DNA of 64,000 nucleotides from Chryseobacterium bernardetii. GTDB taxonomy: Bacteria > Bacteroidota > Bacteroidia > Flavobacteriales > Weeksellaceae. A program made the translations under genes and the position numbers. The DNA is taken from positions 1,488,001 through 1,552,000 of the forward strand of contig NZ_CP033932.1 of assembly GCF_003815975.1 (NCBI RefSeq), read 5' to 3'. The notes beneath the pieces were generated by a model. The model was not told the DNA's origin, ran no database searches, and worked only from the letters and a program-made list of their open reading frames with translations. Position 1 is the stretch's first letter, and each line of letters begins with the position of its first letter. Positions 16,083 to 25,192 of the stretch are shown piece after piece.

Positions 16083-16943
16083 CTATTTCACGGCCTTGAG
16101 ACTCAAATCTATATTCTCAGCCGAGTGTGTTAAAGCTCCTACAGAGATATAGGTTACTCCTGTAGATGCAATTTCTTTAAGCATATCCCGGGTAATTCCG
16201 CCTGATGCTTCAGACTCACATGAGCCGTTAATCATTTTTACAGCTTTCTTCATGGTCTTAACGTCCATATTATCAAGCATAATTCGGTCGACTTTTGCGT
16301 TAATGGCTTCCTGAACTTCTTCCAGATTCCTGGTTTCGACTTCAATTTTTAATTTTTTCTTCGTCTTTTTAACGTAGTCTTTCGCCATTTTTACAGCATT
16401 GGTAATACTTCCATTATAGTCAATATGATTATCTTTAAGCATAATCATATCATAAAGACCATATCTATGATTGGTTCCACCACCAATAGCCACTGCCCAT
16501 TTTTCACACATTCTGAAATTAGGAGTTGTTTTTCTGGTATCTAAAAGTTTGGTTTTTGTTCCTACCAATCGTGAATCCCAATCATGAGTAAGGGTTGCAA
16601 TACCGCTCATTCTCTGCATACAGTTAAGAACAAATCTCTCAGTAGAAAGTATTGATCTGGCACTTCCTGTTACAATAAGAGCGATATCTCCTACTTTGCA
16701 AGGGGTGCCATCTTTAATGAAAGTTTCCACCTTAAGATTTTTATCAAAAGTTTTAAAAATGATTTCGGCCAACTCAACGCCTGCAAGAATGCAATCCTGT
16801 TTTACCAATAATTTTGCACTTTGCTGGAGTTCTTCAGGAATGGTAGAAAGAGTAGAGTGGTCCCCATCCTGGATATCTTCTTCAAGGGCAGTTTTTATGA
16901 ATGTTTTTAATGCTTTATCTGTAACGTATGCTGGTCTTTTCAT
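16083..16943 (-). CDS. nadC: Nicotinate-nucleotide pyrophosphorylase (quinolinate phosphoribosyltransferase)
   Basis: Converts quinolinate and PRPP to nicotinate mononucleotide with loss of CO2, the third step of de novo NAD synthesis. The 286 residues include 'EEDIQDGDHST' at the N-terminus. The active-site stretches are 'LNCMQRMSGIAT', 'LLDTRKTTPNFR' and 'KWAVAIGGGTNHRYGLYDMIMLKDNH', followed by the barrel's 'IEVETRNLEE' and 'ASGGI'. It lies downstream of nadB with one membrane gene in between and 12 bases of spacing, so it is cotranscribed. The quinolinate synthase gene nadA is not in this window. Confidence 0.96.
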   Translation of the reverse strand: MKRPAYVTDKALKTFIKTALEEDIQDGDHSTLSTIPEELQQSAKLLVKQDCILAGVELAEIIFKTFDKNLKVETFIKDGTPCKVGDIALIVTGSARSILSTERFVLNCMQRMSGIATLTHDWDSRLVGTKTKLLDTRKTTPNFRMCEKWAVAIGGGTNHRYGLYDMIMLKDNHIDYNGSITNAVKMAKDYVKKTKKKLKIEVETRNLEEVQEAINAKVDRIMLDNMDVKTMKKAVKMINGSCESEASGGITRDMLKEIASTGVTYISVGALTHSAENIDLSLKAVK

Positions 16944-16955
16944 TTGTTATATTTT

Positions 16956-17594
16956 TTAATAATATCTGGATAAACCTTTTCCGAATAATAAATCGTGTAT
17001 GATAAATAGAATGACAATCTCATGATTTTTAGCTTCTATTTTTTCAAATTCAATATAATCTTGAATAGAAGTATTGTCTTGGTTTATTCCTCTGTATTTT
17101 AATACTTCTTTAGTAAATCTTCCTTCTCTTTTTATGTAGAAATCCCATTTAAAGTTATCCCAGTCGTATTCTTGTGTAAAATAATGGATTTTATTTTTAT
17201 TAAAAGTTAAAATGGGATGCGCGGGATTATTGATATAATAATAAGTTAAAGATAAATTGTTGTCTTTTATAAATTCTTCAATATCAATATCAATAGGTTT
17301 AGAGGGAATCTTTTGCCTTGAAATTCCTAAGATATTGCATATTATTTTTAAGACTAAAGGATATTTAGATTTTGAAACAAAATATTTTCTTAACCCTATA
17401 TTGATACCATATCCTGCTGCAATTGCCAAAGGAAATGCTGCAAGAAATAATGATATTTGTACAGAATCATTTAGATTTTTTCTGAATACTGAAAGGATAA
17501 AGATAAAACTGAATGCAAGGAAGGCAATAATGACCTTTCTTGAATAGAACAAAATGTTTATTTCTGTTGTTATATTTAAGTTTCTAAGCTTCAT
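16956..17594 (-). CDS. Unknown membrane protein between nadB and nadC
   Basis: A 212-residue protein I do not recognise. Two adjacent hydrophobic helices (about 20-42 and 47-67) are followed by a basic stretch and a soluble C-terminal part rich in Tyr, Ile, Asn and Lys, with 'PIDIDIEEFI' and 'FTQEYDWDNFKWDFY'. The last residues are again hydrophobic ('HEIVILFIIHDLLFGKGL'). It is tightly packed in the nad operon (10 bases after nadB, 12 before nadC) and should be cotranscribed. Its AT content and Asn/Ile/Lys use seem higher than in the flanking enzymes, suggesting a later insertion. A role in NAD metabolism is not supported by any motif. Confidence 0.7.
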   Translation of the reverse strand: MKLRNLNITTEINILFYSRKVIIAFLAFSFIFILSVFRKNLNDSVQISLFLAAFPLAIAAGYGINIGLRKYFVSKSKYPLVLKIICNILGISRQKIPSKPIDIDIEEFIKDNNLSLTYYYINNPAHPILTFNKNKIHYFTQEYDWDNFKWDFYIKREGRFTKEVLKYRGINQDNTSIQDYIEFEKIEAKNHEIVILFIIHDLLFGKGLSRYY

Positions 17595-17604
17595 CAGAGG
17601 AAGT

Positions 17605-19176
17605 TTACACTAAATCTTTATTGTAAAATGCCCCTTTATTTTCTGTCATTTCCATAGATTGGGTAATGATGAGGTGGGCAACAGTGGTTAAGTTTCGCAG
17701 TTCTGATAATTGTGGAGAAAGGATGGAATAGTGATAGATTTCATCAACAGCTGCAGCAATTTCCTGGTGTTTCTGTAATGCCATATTCAGACGTCTGTTG
17801 CTTCTTACAATTCCTACCAGATCGCTCATCATTTCCTGAAGCTGCTTTCTTAAATAGCTTATGATAACCATTTCGTCCATGATTTTCATTCCTTCTTCAT
17901 TCCATTCCGGGACGGCTTTCAGATCGTCAAAATTGAACAGATTTTCATTAAGAAGAGCAACTGTTTTCATGGCAGCATTGTGTCCGAAGACCAGTCCTTC
18001 TAACAAAGAATTTGAAGCAAGTCTGTTGGCTCCATGTAATCCGGAATTTGTACATTCTCCCACTGCAAAAAGGTTTCTGATGGAAGACTGCCCATCTCTG
18101 TCTACTTCAATACCTCCCATCAGGTAGTGGCAGGCAGGAACTACGGGAATTAACTGAGTGAATGGATCAATACCTTCGTCTTTACATTTTTTATAGATAT
18201 TCGGGAAGTGTTCAAGAAATTTTTCCTGATTCATTTCCTTGCAGTCCAGGCCTACATATTCATCTCCTGAAATTTTCATTTCGTTATCAATAGCTCTGGC
18301 AACAATATCTCTGGAGGCCAATTCTTCACGCTCATCATATTTCTGCATGAATTTTTCACCTCTTTTGGTTCTTAATTTGGCGCCATCTCCCCGTACTGCT
18401 TCGGAAATCAGGAAAAGCATTCCGTCAATCTTATTATAAAGGGCAGTGGGATGGAACTGGTAGTACTGCATGTTGGAAACTTTTCCTTTTGCACGGGCTA
18501 CAAAAGCAATTCCGTCTCCTGTTGCAATGGTAGGATTGGTGGTGTTTTTATAAACATGTCCGGCACCTCCCGTTGCAGCGAGTGTAATTTTCGAGGTGAT
18601 TTTTTTGATGGTTTTGGATTTTTCATCCAGAATATAAGCACCATAGCAATGAATGTCCCCTTCATTAAGTTCTTTTCCCGGAACATGGTGCTGAGTGATG
18701 ATATCAATTACGTAATGATGATCCAGAATTTCAATATTTGGGCTGTTGTTGGCTGTTTGCAACAGAGCTCTTTCAATTTCGAAACCTGTAATGTCTTTAT
18801 GATGTACGATTCTGTTTTCGGTGTGGCCGCCTTCTCTTCCTAAGGCAAATTTGCCATTTTTCATATCGAACTGGGCACCCCATTCTACAATTTCATTAAA
18901 TCTTGCAGGGGCCTCTTTTACTACCATCTCTACAACATCGCGTTTATTTTCACCATCTCCGGCGCGCATGGTGTCTTCTATATGTTTTTCAAAATTGTCT
19001 TTCTGAAAATCAGTAACTACAGCAAGGCCACCCTGTGCATACTTGGTATTGCTTTCGTCTTCATCAGACTTTGTTACAATGATGATTTTGGCATCAGGGA
19101 GTTGTTCAGAAACTTTAATGGCATAAGAAAGTCCGGAAATACCGGAACCGATTACTAATACATCCGCTTTTATCAT
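17605..19176 (-). CDS. nadB: L-aspartate oxidase
   Basis: FAD enzyme that oxidises aspartate to iminoaspartate, the first step of de novo NAD synthesis. The 523-residue length is typical. The N-terminal dinucleotide-binding motif is 'IGSGISGLSYA' (9-19), followed by 'NTKYAQGGLAVV', the second conserved flavin contact. 'GREGGHTENRIVHHKD', 'QFHPTALY', 'DGAKLRTKRGEKFM' and 'HGANRLASNSLLEGLVFG' are further hallmarks. It heads an operon with an unknown membrane gene and nadC, ended by a terminator near 16010. Succinate dehydrogenase flavoprotein is excluded by the size and by the 'ANRLASNSLLE' sequence. Confidence 0.96.
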   Translation of the reverse strand: MIKADVLVIGSGISGLSYAIKVSEQLPDAKIIIVTKSDEDESNTKYAQGGLAVVTDFQKDNFEKHIEDTMRAGDGENKRDVVEMVVKEAPARFNEIVEWGAQFDMKNGKFALGREGGHTENRIVHHKDITGFEIERALLQTANNSPNIEILDHHYVIDIITQHHVPGKELNEGDIHCYGAYILDEKSKTIKKITSKITLAATGGAGHVYKNTTNPTIATGDGIAFVARAKGKVSNMQYYQFHPTALYNKIDGMLFLISEAVRGDGAKLRTKRGEKFMQKYDEREELASRDIVARAIDNEMKISGDEYVGLDCKEMNQEKFLEHFPNIYKKCKDEGIDPFTQLIPVVPACHYLMGGIEVDRDGQSSIRNLFAVGECTNSGLHGANRLASNSLLEGLVFGHNAAMKTVALLNENLFNFDDLKAVPEWNEEGMKIMDEMVIISYLRKQLQEMMSDLVGIVRSNRRLNMALQKHQEIAAAVDEIYHYSILSPQLSELRNLTTVAHLIITQSMEMTENKGAFYNKDLV

Positions 19177-19206
19177 GTGCTTGCTTTAGGTACAATCATT
19201 TAAATA

Positions 19207-19833
19207 TTAAATAAATTTAAACAATTTTTCGTTTGGTTTTCTTACTTTTTTCATGTGCTGGAAGTGATCTTCCTCAGAACGGTAGCCTAAAGCGAGGGTT
19301 ACGGTTACTTTTTCTGTTTCAGGATTGATGTTCAGGATCTCTTCTATGAGGTCTTGCCTGAAACCTTCCATGGGGCAGGAGTCTATATTTTCAATAGCAG
19401 CGGCATACATCAGATTGGCTAATACAATGTATGACTGTTTTTCTGCCCAGTTGAAAATTTCATCCCGTGTTTTTTGATTTACATGCTGGTGGATGCTGTT
19501 TCTGAATGGGGTAAGTTGCTCAATTGGAGTTTCTCTTACCTCGGAAATATGTTTAAAATATCCCTGGATATAATTTTCTTCAATATTTTTCTTTGAAACA
19601 ATTACAACAAGATGAGAGCATGTGGAGATCTGGGATGGATTATAAAAAGCAGGAATCAATTTCTCCTTCATTTTTTCACTTTCAACAACAAGAATTTTAT
19701 AAGGTTGAAGTCCCAGAGAGCTTGCAGACAGTTTTCCTGACTCAAGAATGTTGTGAAGGGTTTCCTGAGGAATAATTTGATTATTAAATTTCTTTACAGA
19801 ATATCTTCTGCTTAAAGCTTCCAAATAATTCAT
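19207..19833 (-). CDS. Nitroreductase family NAD(P)H-dependent oxidoreductase
   Basis: A 208-residue FMN enzyme of the nitroreductase fold. The N-terminal 'RRYSVKKFN' carries the Arg/Ser residues that contact FMN phosphate. 'ASSLGLQPYKILVVES' matches the dimer and cofactor region, and 'ALGYRSEEDHFQHMKKVRKP' matches the C-terminal FMN loop. Such enzymes (NfsB/YdgI-like) reduce quinones, nitro compounds or flavins with NAD(P)H; the natural substrate is unknown. The promoter box lies just four bases upstream of the ATG. It ends 30 bases before nadB on the same strand and may be partly cotranscribed with it. Confidence 0.88.
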   Translation of the reverse strand: MNYLEALSRRYSVKKFNNQIIPQETLHNILESGKLSASSLGLQPYKILVVESEKMKEKLIPAFYNPSQISTCSHLVVIVSKKNIEENYIQGYFKHISEVRETPIEQLTPFRNSIHQHVNQKTRDEIFNWAEKQSYIVLANLMYAAAIENIDSCPMEGFRQDLIEEILNINPETEKVTVTLALGYRSEEDHFQHMKKVRKPNEKLFKFI

Positions 19834-19837
19834 AGTA

Positions 19838-19845
19838 CAAATTTA
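19838..19845 (-). promoter_or_regulatory. Promoter -7 box for the nitroreductase gene, four bases before ATG
   Basis: Reads TAAATTTG then TACT then ATG on the minus strand. Exact match to TAnnTTTG with leaderless spacing. Confidence 0.55.
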
Positions 19846-19906
19846 AGAATTGAATATGAATAACGGGCTTTAAAATGAATATATCCTTTTAAATTAATAC
19901 AAAAAA

Positions 19907-19927
19907 TCACCCCGCATAATGGGGTGA
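19907..19927 (-). terminator. Terminator of the first lectin-type T9SS gene
   Basis: Stem TCACCCC/GGGGTGA with loop GCATAAT, followed on the minus strand by a six-base T run. It lies about 30 bases beyond the stop codon. Confidence 0.85.
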
Positions 19928-19955
19928 CTCTTCTGATATAATATGATAAACGTGA

Positions 19956-22223
19956 TTAATTCCTGTTTTTAACAATAATCCAGCCTGCAAAGTTGATAGG
20001 TGTTATTCTGTTCATATTATTTTTTTCATTCCATGAAACGGAATACCAGTAACTCCCTGTAGGAACTCTTCTGCCGTTAGCTGTGCCATTCCATCTGTAT
20101 CCGTTGGTTTTATCTGCCCTGAAAACCTGTATGCCATATCTGTCAAAAATATTAACGTCAAAATTAGATTTGACCGCTAATGCTGAGTAGTCTATAAAAT
20201 CATTGATGCCATCATCATTGGGGGTGATAATATTAATCAGATTAGGTATTGTAATGTTAATGATAGTTGGTTCGCAATTATAATTGTCTTTTACGTATAC
20301 TTTAGCAATTCCTCTTGGGATATTGGTGAATACGTTAGAATCCTGCCAGACGATATTATCCATGGAATACCGGTAAGGAGGCATTCCTCCATTTACGTTT
20401 ACAGTAACAGATCCTCCTGAAATATCTACGCTGGAGATAACAGGGCTTTCTGCTGGAAATACCGTTACATTTTGAGTGGTAATGCATTCTCCGGTTTTTA
20501 GTTTTACCCAATAAACGCCAACGCCAACATCTTTAATAGATTGTGTTGTGGCTCCGGTACTCCATTCATAGCTTTTGAATCCTGGGCCTGCATCCAATGT
20601 TGTTTTGCTTTCCATGCAGATAATTTTGTCTTTTAAAACTCTGGACGGAACGGGAGCTTTAACTGTTAAAGTAACTTTAGCGATTGAAAAGCATCCGATT
20701 GTGTTGAAAACTTTAACATAGGCTACTCCATTAGGAGCAATATAAGAAGCTGGAGTAGTAATTTCGTTGGTACCGTTAAGAGCATCCGTTAAAGATGGAT
20801 AATATTTTTTTGTATACCCGGCCGGGTTTGGAACAACGGCGGCATTAATAAGATTAAAAGAAGCTGTTAATGGGTTGCTTTCTATAAAACATGATTCTAT
20901 ATCAACATCATAAACAGTCACAACCGGATGGGTATTCAATGTGATTTTAGCAGTACTTATACATCCTTGTGCGGTAATTACCCTTACATATATAGTCCCG
21001 GGAGGAGAAACATAGGCTGAAGGAGTAGTGATCTGGTTTGTGCTGGCATTAAGGTCATATATACTTGGATAGAACTCTTTGGTAACACCTGTTAAAGTGG
21101 TAACAGCTGCAGCGTTGAGGTCAAAAATACCAACTCCGCCATTATTGTTATTGCATTCTGTAAGGCTTGCATCTGTTGCCGCAAATGGCGTAGGGTTCAG
21201 CTCTATAATACCATCTCCATTATCACAAAGCGTTGATGTAGGATCTTTAACAACTACTTTAATGATAGTGTTTCCTGTATATTGAAAGCTGGCAGGGTTG
21301 GCAATAGGAGTAGCTGTCCCTAATATATAATAGGTGAAAATATAGTTTCCAGGATTGTTTACAAATTGTGTATTGTATGAAGTAAGATCTACTGTTCCGC
21401 TTCCGGTTGCTGGGTTGGTGCAAACAAAAGGTTTAATGGTATTGTTTAGAATAGGAACTTTATCTACAAATACTTTGACATTTTGAATAGAATGCCTGGC
21501 ACTCGCTCCTCCTGTTGCAGCAGAGAAACCAAAATATCCCTGTGTCATTCCTACTGCATTCCCGGATGGTGCAAATGATTGATCGGCAATAAGTACTCCG
21601 TCTATTTTAATTTTAATAATCCAGTTGGTAGGATTGGAAAGGTCTGTTTCTCCATTTACTTCAACATGCTTGAAGTTATTACCTACAAATGGCTGGGTAG
21701 GATTCAGATCTGGAGAATGAAAAGTGCTTCCCGGGGTGTTGTTAAATTCTATATTGTTACCAGCAGTATTATTTGTACCATATAAGACATGTACTTTGCT
21801 CATTTGGCCTTCCGTGGTATTATTAAAAATGTCAAAACCCACCATTAGTCCTGATGCATTGGCTGGAATCCCAAGACCACCTCCTGATACGAATCCGGTT
21901 GGAGGGTTGGCGAGATACCAGAAGGTAAAGCCATCTCCTCGTCCAAACTGTGTTGTTCCGTTTCCATCTATTCTGAAATCAAATTCTACCTTCCATTTAT
22001 CACAGTAACTTAATGTAATTGGTGTGGAGAGTTTTATTGCTCCATACTTGCTTGTTTGGTCTGTAGTAAGCCTTATGAAATCTCCGCTTACAATGGCATC
22101 TGAAACAAGATCCCAACCTGTAGTGTTTACGGGGTTTCCGGTAAGCTGATAGGTTTGAGAAAAAGTTTTTCCTGGAAAACAGAGCAAAATGCCCAGCAAA
22201 AGAAAGAGTAGATGTTTTTTCAT
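19956..22223 (-). CDS. T9SS type B secreted lectin-domain protein (paralogue 1)
   Basis: A 755-residue cell-surface or secreted protein. A signal peptide (1-23) is followed by an L-type (legume-like) lectin domain (about 24-260) with 'WKVEFDFRI..NG', 'GDGFTFWYLANPP' and 'GFDIFNNTT'. Next come repeats of about 85 residues with the pattern 'Y.S..D.....NEITTP..Y.AP.G..YV(K/R)V....GC'. One repeat-like module then opens with 'ICMESKTTLDAGPGFKSYEWSTG', like a bacterial Ig-like fold. The C-terminal about 90 residues ('NIITPNDDGINDF', 'FDRYG', 'PTGSYWY', 'GWIIVKN') are the gliding-motility-associated type B sorting domain that directs export by the type IX system. Probably a carbohydrate-binding adhesin. 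It is tandem with a close paralogue 37 bases upstream. Confidence 0.9.
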   Translation of the reverse strand: MKKHLLFLLLGILLCFPGKTFSQTYQLTGNPVNTTGWDLVSDAIVSGDFIRLTTDQTSKYGAIKLSTPITLSYCDKWKVEFDFRIDGNGTTQFGRGDGFTFWYLANPPTGFVSGGGLGIPANASGLMVGFDIFNNTTEGQMSKVHVLYGTNNTAGNNIEFNNTPGSTFHSPDLNPTQPFVGNNFKHVEVNGETDLSNPTNWIIKIKIDGVLIADQSFAPSGNAVGMTQGYFGFSAATGGASARHSIQNVKVFVDKVPILNNTIKPFVCTNPATGSGTVDLTSYNTQFVNNPGNYIFTYYILGTATPIANPASFQYTGNTIIKVVVKDPTSTLCDNGDGIIELNPTPFAATDASLTECNNNNGGVGIFDLNAAAVTTLTGVTKEFYPSIYDLNASTNQITTPSAYVSPPGTIYVRVITAQGCISTAKITLNTHPVVTVYDVDIESCFIESNPLTASFNLINAAVVPNPAGYTKKYYPSLTDALNGTNEITTPASYIAPNGVAYVKVFNTIGCFSIAKVTLTVKAPVPSRVLKDKIICMESKTTLDAGPGFKSYEWSTGATTQSIKDVGVGVYWVKLKTGECITTQNVTVFPAESPVISSVDISGGSVTVNVNGGMPPYRYSMDNIVWQDSNVFTNIPRGIAKVYVKDNYNCEPTIINITIPNLINIITPNDDGINDFIDYSALAVKSNFDVNIFDRYGIQVFRADKTNGYRWNGTANGRRVPTGSYWYSVSWNEKNNMNRITPINFAGWIIVKNRN

Positions 22224-22260
22224 AGTGGAAGGATTGTGATGTTGTTGTTTGTATTACTGT

Positions 22261-24528
22261 TTATTCCATATTTTTTACCAATACCCAACCTGAGTATTTT
22301 GTTTCAGTGTTATTTTTATCGTTTTCATTCCAGGAAATCGTGTACCAATAGGTGGCAGAAGGGATCTTCTTACCGTAAGCTCTTCCGTCCCATGTATAAT
22401 TTCTTATTTTGTTTGCTTCGTAAAGCTTGTTTCCATATCTGTCATATACTGTGAATACTAAGTTTTTCTTATAAGCCAGAGCAGAGTAATCAATGAAGTC
22501 GTTTTTGTTATCTCCGTTTGGAGTGATGGCATTGATGAGGTTAGGAACAGTCACCTGAACGTCAATAGGGGAGCAGTTATAAAAATCTTTTACAAAAACC
22601 TTTACTTCTCCTCTTGCCAGACCGGTAAAAGTATTTGAGGCCTGCCAATGAATGCCGTCCAGCGAATATTGATAAGGTGATTTTCCGCCTGTTACGTTAA
22701 CTGTAATTGTATTGTTGTGGATGTCAATACTGGCAATTACGGGATTGGGCGACGGTTGCACGTTCACGATTTGTGTGGTAATACAGTTTCCTGTTCTGAG
22801 TTTAACCCAATAGGTTCCTACGCTTACATCTTTAATAGAAGGTGTTTTGGCACCGGTACTCCATAAATATTCATCAAAACCAGGTCCTGCATCCAAATCT
22901 GTTTTATTTTCTATACAGATGGTTTTGTCTTTAAGAATCGAGGATTTTACAGGTGGAAGTACAACAAGGTTAATCTTTGCAACCGCAAAACATCCGTTAG
23001 TATCTATTACCTTAGCATACACAGCTGTACTTGTTGAGGTATACTGATAAGGATCGGTAATTTCGTTGGTGTTGTTAACAGCATTAGCAACGGTTGTATA
23101 ATATTTTTTAATAATTCCTGTAGTGAGTGAAGTAACATTGGCTGTTGTCAGATTGAAAACACCATTCAGTATATTGTTTTCAATAAAACAGGATTGGATG
23201 GTGTCATCTCTTACAATGGTTTCAGGGTAAAAAGTAAGATTGATTTTCGCAGTACCTGTACATCCCAGTGGAGTGGTTACTTTTACATAAACAGTTCCCG
23301 GTGCAGATACATAGTTGTCCGGATACAAAATCTCATTAGTCCCTGAATTTAGATCATTGAGTGTTTTATAGTATTTTTTTGTAACACCAGGTACATCTGT
23401 TACATTAGCGGAATTTAAATTAAAAGTGGCGGTTCCGGCTTTATTGTTATTACATTCGGTAAGTGTTTTGTCGTTGGCTTTAAACGGAGCCAGATCCAGT
23501 TGGATTTTTCCATCAGGGTTATCACAGAGTACTCCTGCATTATCCTTTATAACAATGGTTACTGTTGTGTTGGCGTTAAATTCATAATTGGCAGGATTGG
23601 CAATAGGAGTTGAGCTTCCCTGAGGATAATATTTGAATGTATAATTTCCTGGATTGGCTACAAACTGGGCATTGAAATCCGTTAAGTTAACGCTTCCGTA
23701 TCCGGTAGTAGGATTGGGGCAGAAAGATTGTGTAACTAAGCTTTTCAGAATAGATACTTTATCCGTGAATATTTTTACATTTTTAATGGAGTTTCTGGCT
23801 GAAGCGCCTCCTGTAGATGCAGAAAAGCCAAAGTATCCCTGTGTCATGGTTGCAGCTCCGCCTGAAGGAGCAAATGACTGTGAGGTGATGGTAACTCCAT
23901 CCATTTTTACAGTAATGATCCAGCTTGTAGGGTTAGCAGGATCTGTTTCACCGGTTACTTCAACGTGTTTATAGGTATCTCCTACAAAAGGCTGTGTTGA
24001 GTTGAGGTCTGGAGAGTGGAAAGAGCTTCCGGGAGTATTGAAAAATTCAATATTGTTAGTATCTGTAGTGTTGGGAACTACTCCATAAGCGATGTGTACC
24101 TTGCTCATTTGAGCGCTGGTTGTATTATTGAAAATATCAAAACCAACCATAAAGCCAACTGCATTCTGTGGAATTCCTAATCCTGATCCCTGCTGGCTTG
24201 TTATTGGTGGATTGGCGAGATACCAAAAAGCAAATCCGTCACCTTTTCCAAACCCCGGTATTCCATTTCCATTGATTCTGAAGTCGAATTCTACTTTCCA
24301 TTTATCACAATATTTTAGATTAATAGGATCATTGAGCTTTATTGCTCCGGATTTATTTCCTACATCATCAGTAAGCATGATGAAATCACCGCTTGTGGTA
24401 GCGCTGGGGACAACGGTCCATCCTGTGGTATTGATAGGGTTTCCGGTGAGTTGGTAGGTCTGGGCAAAGGCTTTTCCAGATAGAGAGAGTAAAAGAATAG
24501 AGAAGTAAAATAATAAATTTTTATTCAT
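22261..24528 (-). CDS. T9SS type B secreted lectin-domain protein (paralogue 2)
   Basis: Also 755 residues and collinear with the downstream paralogue. The parts are a signal peptide (1-22), an L-type lectin domain with 'KWKVEFDFRINGNG', 'KGDGFAFWYLANPP' and 'GFDIFNNTTSAQMSKVH', the same repeats ('LNSGTNEILYPDNYVSAPGTVYVKV'), an Ig-like 'ICIENKTDLDAGPGFDEYLWSTGA' module and a type B C-terminal domain ('AITPNGDNKNDF', 'YDRYGNKLYE', 'PSATYWY', 'GWVLVKN'). It is clearly a tandem duplicate that has diverged moderately, most strongly in the repeats. It lies first in the pair; no terminator is visible between the two, so they may share a transcript. Confidence 0.9.
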   Translation of the reverse strand: MNKNLLFYFSILLLSLSGKAFAQTYQLTGNPINTTGWTVVPSATTSGDFIMLTDDVGNKSGAIKLNDPINLKYCDKWKVEFDFRINGNGIPGFGKGDGFAFWYLANPPITSQQGSGLGIPQNAVGFMVGFDIFNNTTSAQMSKVHIAYGVVPNTTDTNNIEFFNTPGSSFHSPDLNSTQPFVGDTYKHVEVTGETDPANPTSWIITVKMDGVTITSQSFAPSGGAATMTQGYFGFSASTGGASARNSIKNVKIFTDKVSILKSLVTQSFCPNPTTGYGSVNLTDFNAQFVANPGNYTFKYYPQGSSTPIANPANYEFNANTTVTIVIKDNAGVLCDNPDGKIQLDLAPFKANDKTLTECNNNKAGTATFNLNSANVTDVPGVTKKYYKTLNDLNSGTNEILYPDNYVSAPGTVYVKVTTPLGCTGTAKINLTFYPETIVRDDTIQSCFIENNILNGVFNLTTANVTSLTTGIIKKYYTTVANAVNNTNEITDPYQYTSTSTAVYAKVIDTNGCFAVAKINLVVLPPVKSSILKDKTICIENKTDLDAGPGFDEYLWSTGAKTPSIKDVSVGTYWVKLRTGNCITTQIVNVQPSPNPVIASIDIHNNTITVNVTGGKSPYQYSLDGIHWQASNTFTGLARGEVKVFVKDFYNCSPIDVQVTVPNLINAITPNGDNKNDFIDYSALAYKKNLVFTVYDRYGNKLYEANKIRNYTWDGRAYGKKIPSATYWYTISWNENDKNNTETKYSGWVLVKNME

Positions 24529-24691
24529 TTCACTAGGAATTTAATTATCAGTAAATATATTAAATCCTAGTTAATAAATGTGTATTTTATGTTAATTTTG
24601 TTAAAAAAATTAATTATTATTCAAAAAATGATATTTATTGTGATGAAGTAGTGAAAGTTGTACTCTTTATTCTGGATTTGTATTAATTAAA

Positions 24692-25168
24692 TTAAAAGAG
24701 TGTATTGCTATCCATTCCTTCGAAATAAGTGTCAATTTCGAGGTTGGGAGAACTGGCGGCCGCCACAGCTAATTTGTCACAGAGTTCATTTTCGAAGTGG
24801 CCGGCATGTCCCTTTACCCAATGCATGGTAGGCTTATGTAGGTTATAAAGTTCAATGAATTTTTTCCATAGATCCGGATTCTTTACGTTTTTCCAGCCTC
24901 TTTTGATCCATCCGGTAATCCAATTCTGATTTACGGCATCTGCTACATATTTACTGTCGGTATATACATGGATGTCATTTTCTGTAGATTTTAGTTTTTC
25001 CAATGCAGAAATTACAGCAAGGAGTTCCATTCTGTTATTGGTAGTTTTTCTGAAGCCTTTAGAAAATGTTTTCTGATAGTTTTTTTCTGGAACGCGCATA
25101 AGGATTCCATATCCGCCTTTTCCAGGGTTTCCGCTGCATGCACCATCGGTATAAATTTCGATTTTCAA
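24692..25168 (-). CDS. rnhA: Ribonuclease HI, TTG start
   Basis: Cuts the RNA strand of RNA/DNA hybrids, for example Okazaki primers and R-loops. The 158 residues carry the catalytic set Asp8, Glu48, Asp71 and Asp131, with His124 in 'GHAGHFENELCDKL' as the flexible-loop His. The basic protrusion 'WITGWIKRGWKNVKNP' that grips the hybrid is present. The start codon is TTG: no ATG exists in frame between the dnaB stop and this codon, and 'KIEIYTDGACSGNPG' begins exactly where the family does. It sits 24 bases downstream of dnaB in the same operon, which suggests replication-linked use. Confidence 0.95.
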   Translation of the reverse strand: MKIEIYTDGACSGNPGKGGYGILMRVPEKNYQKTFSKGFRKTTNNRMELLAVISALEKLKSTENDIHVYTDSKYVADAVNQNWITGWIKRGWKNVKNPDLWKKFIELYNLHKPTMHWVKGHAGHFENELCDKLAVAAASSPNLEIDTYFEGMDSNTLF

Positions 25169-25192
25169 ATCTTTTTTATAAAATTGAATTAT

